Assembly: GCA_963932185.1 (NCBI GenBank)
Contig: OZ010669.1
Location: 8,832,573-8,896,572 of the forward strand
Direction of reading: 5' to 3'
From: Troglohyphantes excavatus
Taxonomy: Eukaryota; Arthropoda; Arachnida; Araneae; Linyphiidae
Length of the DNA stretch: 64,000 bases
How positions within the stretch are numbered: position 1 is the stretch's first letter; the number at the start of each line of letters is the position of its first letter. Both the position numbers and the translations under genes were made by a program. The notes beneath the pieces were generated by a model, which saw only the letters and a list, made by a program, of their open reading frames with translations, was not told the origin of the DNA and did not search any database. Positions 57,150 to 64,000 of the stretch are shown piece by piece.

Positions 57150-58100
57150 GTCAGTTTTGTTACTTGAAGCAGTTAAAAGTCCCTTATTCCCTTATTTTGG
57201 CAAAAATATATATTTTTCCTTTATACTAATACCCTTCGGACCCTTTTCCCTCCCTATTTAACCAAAGATTTATTTTTTGTCATTTTGTAATGGCCATTAC
57301 AAAAATCAACATTCATGTTCATATTTCTATTGAGTATGCTGAAAGGGTGTACAACTTACAACTCTCCAATTATCGTTAAACCAGGAGCAGAGTTGCTGTT
57401 TTTGTCTTAGCAAATGTAATTAATCACATTGGTGTAGAGTGTAGGCCTATGTGTAAACAATTTGTCCTTCCAGGACCACCGGATCTCTTTTATGCATTGT
57501 ATCAAAACAAAATGCAAACGAAGAGCTTGTTCAAGGGAATAATGATGTATAGCAGGTGCAAGTGTCAATTGTAATTATATATATTCAAAGTATCTCGTAT
57601 TATAATTAGGAAAATACTGTTCGATTTACATTTTATTTGAAAAATAGACATCTTCTGCAGTAAGTGGAGCATCCCTGCTTAATTTCAATTCGAACCATAA
57701 TTTAAAAAGTTACAAAAAAACATGGGATTATTACAAATATATTTAAAAAGTATTTTCGCACGCATTTACTAACTTTTTATTAATGCTCGATTTTCTTCAA
57801 ATTTGGTTAGAATATTGCTTGAAATAATAGAATGTTATAGTTCAAAAGAAAAATCAATGAAATTATTTTTTTTTTCAAATTTTTACTAGTGGTACTAGAA
57901 AACAAGTGAAAGTATAGAATAGTGTTTTTTATTGTCCTAATCATTTCTGCGGAGCGCAATCGGAGTTAAGAAAACAAAGACCTAAACGATTGAGGGGGCA
58001 TAATCTTCCATTTAGAAAAACCATAGCCACCGAATGATAAAAAAATCTCTACATTTTAAACAAAATTGCCATATTATATAAAAATGTAAAATATATACTT
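57150..58100. other. non-coding interval
   Basis: No gene or recognisable repeat. Confidence 0.4.
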
Positions 58101-58117
58101 TGAAAATTATTGGGGGT

Positions 58118-58206
58118 GAAAACCACGCCTTCTTCCACGTCGCTCCTGCCCACAACCCTCCGATAATGAACTCGATTCTCTACCGACCAGGCTATGTAGC
58201 CCCACT
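58118..58206 (-). repeat. tRNA-like remnant
   Basis: On the minus strand GGGGCTACATAGCCTGGTCG then GTAGAGAATCGAG is a good A box/D arm, close to that in the TRIM LTR (GGCCTGATCGGCAGAGTATC). The B box is poor (GGGTTGTGGGC). Confidence 0.4.
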
Positions 58207-58724
58207 CGATAACAAGTAACATATTGTTAACTGGACTTTTCGTTTAAAAAAGTATTTGATTTAATCTTTTAAGAAATATCGAAACATTTTTAGTTAACAA
58301 AAAAAATTTAATAACCATAATTTACAATTGTGTTTGCCAACAAAATTAATTATACTAAATGTAATGAAAATTTTAGTATTTCTAACTTGAGGGTATTTTT
58401 TTTAATGGAAAGGCATCAATAACACTCAACAAAAATTAATTTTCATGAGGATAGCGACATTAGTCCGTCTTCTGTTCTCAAGGGCCTTTCAAATGCACAC
58501 GTGGTTTCAATTTCCCCTCTTTCGTTGTTAACGATCTGCATTCCAACCACACCCAAAGTGAATCTGCTGAATGTCCTCATTCCAGATGTTCCCAATTCAA
58601 AACACCCGTCTTTCTTTCTTTTGTATTGACTACGAAATTGTTTGTACTACTCTCTCTGATTTAGTGACTGCACATCAAATCACCATTAAATGCGTCATCC
58701 TGACTCTTATGCCCCCACGCAGTA

Positions 58725-59300
58725 GGGTGGGTCGAAAAATTATTTAAGATTATTTTTTCGATCCACTATAGTGCGAAAAAGTTACCAAGAAAACGAAGTA
58801 CAACAATTAAAATCTTTTTGAAATCTTCCAAGTCGCGCATCGTTCTAAAAGTTTATTGAAATTGACAAAATCGAACAGTTTTTGCATTTTTTATTTATTT
58901 AATAAAAATTCTACGATCGACACGCTATAGTTTGTTACGCTTTTTTTTATGATTCAATAAAGTTAAATAAATTAAAACATCGTACATATTTGAATGTTTT
59001 CTGGTCGCGCAATGTGTTCCGAAAACTGGAATTTATAACGATTTTGCGAATTTCATTGTGCTCATCACAACGTTTTTATAACATAAAAAAAGTATAGCCA
59101 ATACAAATAATTATAACGTCAGTCGTTTATAATAACGGTTTTATGAAAAAATTATACAAATATTGTTCAATTTCTATAAACTTTGGGTACGATGTGCGAC
59201 CGGAAAATGTCAACCGATTTTTGATTTTTTACGTTGTTTTTCTAAACTTTATCACACTATAAGGGTTTAAAAAAAAACTTAATTTTTTTACGGCACACCC
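58725..59300. mobile_element. 576-bp fold-back MITE
   Basis: Imperfect inverted arms of about 170 bp: GGGTGGGTCGAAAAATTA on the left and GGGTGTGCCGTAAAAAAATT on the right reversed, continuing through CTATAGTGCGAAAAAGTT/TTATAGTGTGATAAAGTT and GTCGCGCATCGTTC/GTCGCACATCGTAC. TA lies at both edges (58723-58724, 59301-59302), suggesting a Tc1/mariner-type MITE. Confidence 0.75.
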
Positions 59301-59932
59301 TACAACAGCCATGTGCTTTTACAATGATGTTTTTTAGATTACATCAGAGGCGTAACGGCCAGACCCGCAATGCGGGGAGGTCCTATAGTCAAAAGTCGAC
59401 ACACAAAGACGTCGAAAAATTTATTTGATAAATTATTTTTTTATTATTATTAATTAATTCATTTCATTTACTTGGTTTTTTTATTTAGTTTTCTTACATT
59501 TAACTGTTTTTCTGCAAACGCAAAAAAAATATGAAAACACTACTAGTATTTTAAAAATTCGAATTGAAATTTCATTGTTTTGAAACGTTTTGAAGAATCT
59601 TGATTTCAAAAATAAAATGTGGTTTTGACGTGAAGCATTTTTAAGACCAGCTACACCGTGTAACTCTTTTAAGGTGATATATTCAGATACTACAACACCG
59701 TGAAATAAAGCGACTAACATAAAAGAAAGTTTGACGGGGATGCGTGTAAACTCCTGAATTAAAGCATGTACAGAGAGCGAATGTGGGATATAAGCGTAAT
59801 CATGCTAAAGAGCCTGCATATCTTCTCCCTGCTAGCGAGGTTTCCGTTTGTGAATAAATCATATTTTAATAATAGTTATCGGTATTTCGTAAATATGTTA
59901 ATTTCAAATCTATATCAGAAATGTTTGGTTGA

Positions 59933-60672
59933 ACTGACGTCCCACTAAAGTGAAAGAATAAATTATGACGAAGGTTCGGATTCTATCCCCAAAGAAAAAC
60001 TCGGGAACACTGTTTAGTAATTGTGAACCGAGGTCAAATGACATCAAAAGCACCTGAGCTGGCATCCCACTTTCACACACCTGAGGACGTATGGACAACC
60101 AGTGGCGGCGATTGGGTGCTAAAAGTTCAAAAGAAAAAAAAAAGATCAAAAGAAAAGAAATTGTGCGTGTTTGGGGGTTGGGAGTAACATTTTTAACAAC
60201 CCTTCTTACTTGGAAGCGTTGTCAAAAATTGACATTGGAATAAAAATTATAATAAATATAGGGCATTATATATACTCATTATTTTGTGTTATTTGGAAGT
60301 GTACCCTGTATAGTATTTAAAATAAAATGGAAATTTTATTGTCAATTTTTTTCCTTAAAGAAAGCATTTAAAGTCCTATATTTTTGAAGATCTAAAAAGA
60401 TCCTTGGTTTAGTAATGCAGTAAAACTATTGACTTATATTTTATTTTTTAAAGTGCTATATTTAAAAAGATACGGGGCAACATCCGGAAAAAGTGCGTGC
60501 CAATGTGGACCACGACCAATATAACGTGCACCAGTCTCCTCTACACGGCGGAGAATAAGGAATAAAACTGGCAATTCTATAATTAAAAGTTCTTTGCATT
60601 CTGAAATCAAGATTCAAACAACAACCATTCCACCGGTTATGACTCCTGTACTCTACCTCTTTGGCCACTCAC
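59933..60672 (-). mobile_element. old SINE copy split by an insertion
   Basis: 59933-60128 holds the 3' half in minus orientation (GACGTCCCACTAAAG, AACTCGGGAACACTG, CACCTGAGCTGGCATCCCAC). 60480-60672 holds the 5' half (GTGCACCAGTCTC, then a tRNA-like head with ACCGGTTATGACTCC). About 350 bp of unrelated AT-rich DNA separates them. Confidence 0.55.
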
Positions 60673-60711
60673 CAACCTTAATATTTCATTTATTCAGTTA
60701 AAGTTTCTAGA

Positions 60712-63700
60712 TATTTGAGATTGAGATTGGTTGAGATTGAGATTGGTTGAGATTGAGATTGGTTGAGATTGGTTAAATTGAGATTGAGATTGGTTGAGAT
60801 TGAGATTGGTTGAGATTGAGATTGGTTGAGATTGGTTAAATTGAGATTGGTTGAGATTGAGATTGGTTGAGATTGAGATTGGTTGAGATTGAGATTGGTT
60901 GAAATTGAGATTGGTTGCGATTGAGATTGGTAGATATTGAGATTGGTTGAGATTAGTTGAGATTGAGATTGGATGAGATTGATATTGATTGAGATTGAGA
61001 TTAGTTGAGATTGAGATTGGTTGAGATTTAGATTGAGATTGGTTGAGATTGAGATTGGTTGAGATTGAGATTGGTTGATATTGAGATTGGTTGAAATTGA
61101 GATTGGTTGAGATTGAGATTGTTTGAGATTGAGATTGGTTAAGATTGGTTGAGATTGAGATTGGTTGAGATTGAGATTGGTTGAGATTGAGATTGAGATT
61201 GGTTGAGATTGACATTGAGATTGAGATTGGTTGAGATTAGTTGCGATTGAGATTGGTTGAGATTGAGATTGGATGAGATTGATATTGGTTGAGATTGAGA
61301 TTAGTTGAGATTGAGATTGGTTGAGATTTAGATTGAGATTGGTTGAGGTTGAGATTGGTTGAGATTGAGATTGGTAGAGATTAAGATTGGTTGAGATTGA
61401 GATTGGTTGAGATTGAGATTGGTTGAAATTGAGATTGAGATTGGTTGAGATTGGTTAAATTGAGATTGGTTGAGATTGAGATTGGTTGAGATTGAGATTG
61501 GTTAAATTGAGATTGGTTGAGATTGAGATTGGTTGAGATTGAGATTGGTTGAGATTGAGATTGGTTGAGATTGAGATTGGTTGAAATTGAGATTGGTTGC
61601 GATTGAGATTGGTTGATATTGAGATTGGTTGAGATTAGTTGAGATTGGTTGAGATTGAGATTGGATGAGATTGATATTGGTTGAGATTGAGATTGGTTGA
61701 GATTTAGATTGAGATTGGTTGAGATTGAGATTGGTTGAGGTTGAGATTGGTTGAGAATGAGATTGGTTGAGATTGAGATTGGTTGAGATTGGTAGAGAAT
61801 GAGATTGGTTGAGATTGAGATTGAGATTGGTTGAGATTGAGATTGTTTGAGATTGAGATTGTTTGAGATTGAGATTGGTTAAGATTGGTTGAGATTGAGA
61901 TTGGTTAAGATTGGTTGAGATTGGTTGTGATTTTGATTGGTTGAGATTGAGATTGGTTGAGATTGAGATTGGTTGAGATTGAGATTGGTTGAGATTGAGA
62001 TTGGTTGAGATTGACATTGAGATTGAGATTGGTTGAGATTAGTTGAGATTGAGATTGGTTGAGATTGAGATTGGATGAGATTGATATTGGTTGAGATTGA
62101 GATTGAGATTAGTTGAGATTGGTTGAGATTTAGATTGAGATTGGTTGAGATTGAGATTGGTTAGATTGAGATTGAGATTGGTTGAGATTGAGATTGGTAG
62201 AGATTGAGATTGGTTGAGATTGAGATTGGTTGAAATTGAGATTGGTTGAGATTGAGATTGTCTGAGATTGAGATTGTTTGAGATTGAGATTGTTTGAGAT
62301 TGAGATTGTTTGAGATTGAGATTGGTAGAGATTGAGATTGGTTGAGATTGAGATTGGTTAAGATTGGTTGAGATTGATTGAGATTGAGATTGAGATTGGT
62401 TGAGATTGAGATTGGTAGAGATTGAGATTGGTTGAGATTGAGATTATTTGAGATTGAGATTAGTTGAGATTGAGATTGGATGAGATTGATATTGGTTGAG
62501 ATTGAGATTGGTTGAGATTGAGATTGGTTAAGATTGAGATTGAGATTGGTTGAGATTGAGATTAGTTGAGATTGAGATTGGATGAGATTGAGATTGAGAT
62601 TGGTTGAGATTTAGATTGAGATTGGTTGAAATTGAGATTGGTTGAGATTGAGATTGGTTGAGATTGAGATTGGTTGAGATTGAGATTGGTTGAGATTGGT
62701 TAAATTGAGATTGGTTGAGATTGAGATTGGTTGAGATTGAGATTGGTTGAGATTGGTTGAGATTGAGATTGGTTGAAATTGAGATTGGTTGCGATTGAGA
62801 TTGGTTGATATTGAGATTAGTTGAGATTGGTTGAGATTGAGATTGGATGAGATTGATATTGGTTGAGATTGAGATTGGTTGAGATTTAGATTGAGATTGG
62901 TTGAGATTGGTTGAGGTTGAGATTGAGATTGGTTGAGAATGAGATTGGTTGAGATTGAGATTGGTTGAGAATGAGATTGGTTGAGATTGAGATTGGTAGA
63001 GATTGAGATTGGTTGAGATTGAGATTGGTTGAGATTGAGATTGGTTGAGATTGTTTGAGATTGAGATTGGTTAAGATTGGTTGAGATTGAGATTGGTTAA
63101 GATTGGTTGAGATTGGTTGTGATTTTGATTGGTTGAGATTGAGATTGGTTGAGATTGAGATTGGTTGAGATTGAGATTGGTTGAGATTGAGATTGGTTGA
63201 GATTGAGATTGGTTGAGATTGAGATTGGTTGAGATTGAGATTGGTTGAGATTGACATTGAGATTGAGATTGGTTGAGATTGAGATTGGTTAAGATTGGTT
63301 GAGATTGAGATTGGTTAAGATTGGTTGTGATTTTGATTGGTTGAGATTGAGATTGGTTGAGATTGAGATTGGTTGAGATTAGTTGAGATTGAGATTGGTT
63401 GAGATTGAGATTGGATGAGATTGATATTGGTTGAGATTGAGATTGAGATTAGTTGAGATTGGTTGAGATTTAGATTGAGATTGGTTGAGATTGAGATTGG
63501 TTGAGGTTGAGATTGGTTAGATTGAGATTGAGATTGGTTGAGATTGGTAGAGATTGAGATTGGTTGAGATTGAGATTGGTTGAGATTGAGATTGGTTGAG
63601 ATTGAGATTGAGATTGGTTGAGATTGTTTGAGATTGAGATTGAGATTGTTTGAGATTGAGATTGGTAGAGATTGAGATTGGTTGAGATTGGTTAAGATTG

Positions 63701-64000
63701 GTTGAGATTGGTTGTGATTGAGATTGAGATTGGTTGAGATTGAGATTGGTAGAGATTGAGATTGGTTGAGATTGAGATTATTTGAGATTGAGATTAGTTG
63801 AGATTGAGATTGGATGAGATTGATATTGGTTGAGATTGAGATTGGTTGAGATTGAGATTGGTTGAGATTGAGATTAGTTGAGATTGAGATTGGATGAGAT
63901 TGAGATTGAGATTGGTTGAGATTTAGATTGAGATTGGTTGAAATTGAGATTGGTTGAGATTGATATTATTTGAGATTGAGATTAGTTGAGATTGAGATTG
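60712..64000. repeat. satellite of GGTT(GAGATT)n units, open at the right edge
   Basis: At least 3.29 kb of GGTT followed by one to three GAGATT hexamers; the 16-bp form GGTTGAGATTGAGATT predominates. The plus strand is almost free of C. Rare variants reveal a higher-order period of 1192 bp: GGTTGTGATTTTGATTGG at 61923 and 63115, GGTTGCGATT at 61595 and 62787. All three minus-strand frames are open over long stretches because the complement contains no TA or TG step. Confidence 0.97.

Noticed and set aside
60694..63257. Three long minus-strand open frames (up to 173 codons) rich in N, Q, S, I
   Set aside because: They are by-products of the satellite: the complement of GGTTGAGATTGAGATT has no TA or TG step, so no stop codon can arise. 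No start context, splice site or other composition supports a gene.
60712..64000. Telomeric repeat
   Set aside because: The unit is GGTT(GAGATT)n, not the arthropod TTAGG repeat, and it shows higher-order structure typical of a satellite.

Overview
This is AT-rich, gene-poor, repeat-dense eukaryotic DNA, most likely from an insect. The evidence is GT-AG introns, a multi-exon CYP4 cytochrome P450, an SLC5-type transporter exon, a possible insect odorant-receptor exon, and a DNA-transposon mix typical of arthropods (P-like/THAP, piggyBac, hAT, PIF/Harbinger, mariner). Nothing is bacterial: there are no operons, no CRISPR array and no ribosome binding sites. The species cannot be named from the sequence.

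Layout. 1-5.4 kb: SINE copies, a 2.37-kb P-like transposon remnant with a 7-bp target duplication, a 141-bp piggyBac MITE, and the first coding exon of a minus-strand SLC5 sodium-coupled transporter whose other exons are not visible. 5.4-16.6 kb: mostly non-coding, with a possible promoter near 6.5 kb, a 240-bp piggyBac MITE, a SINE cluster that has undergone a recent 419-bp tandem duplication, and an internally deleted transposase. 16.6-31.65 kb: one complete CYP4 gene on the minus strand. I assembled 11 exons (518 codons) with GT-AG junctions and an open frame; the introns hold SINEs, an 8-bp-TSD hAT MITE and a 597-bp LTR-type miniature element (TRIM). 31.7-39.3 kb: AT-rich DNA, a second P-like remnant with a hAT MITE inside it, an odorant-receptor-like exon, and a broken Ty3/Gypsy pol. 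39.3-50 kb: TA microsatellites, a Tc1/mariner-like family copy, and a degenerate tandem array (unit about 0.88 kb, duplicated as about 2.08 kb) that repeatedly carries a CTCF-like motif. 50-57.2 kb: unrecognised coding-like sequence split by a Harbinger element, a possible terminal exon, a 1.15-kb fold-back element, a dead mariner and a piggyBac MITE. 57.2-64 kb: another fold-back element, a broken SINE, then a satellite of GGTT(GAGATT)n units that runs off the right end.

The two host genes that can be supported (SLC5 transporter, CYP4 P450) are independent; nothing links them beyond proximity. The most notable structures are the TRIM whose 158-bp LTRs contain a tRNA-Ala-like Pol III unit, the array of CTCF-like sites, and the SINE family whose insertion and recombination history can be read from its target-site duplications.
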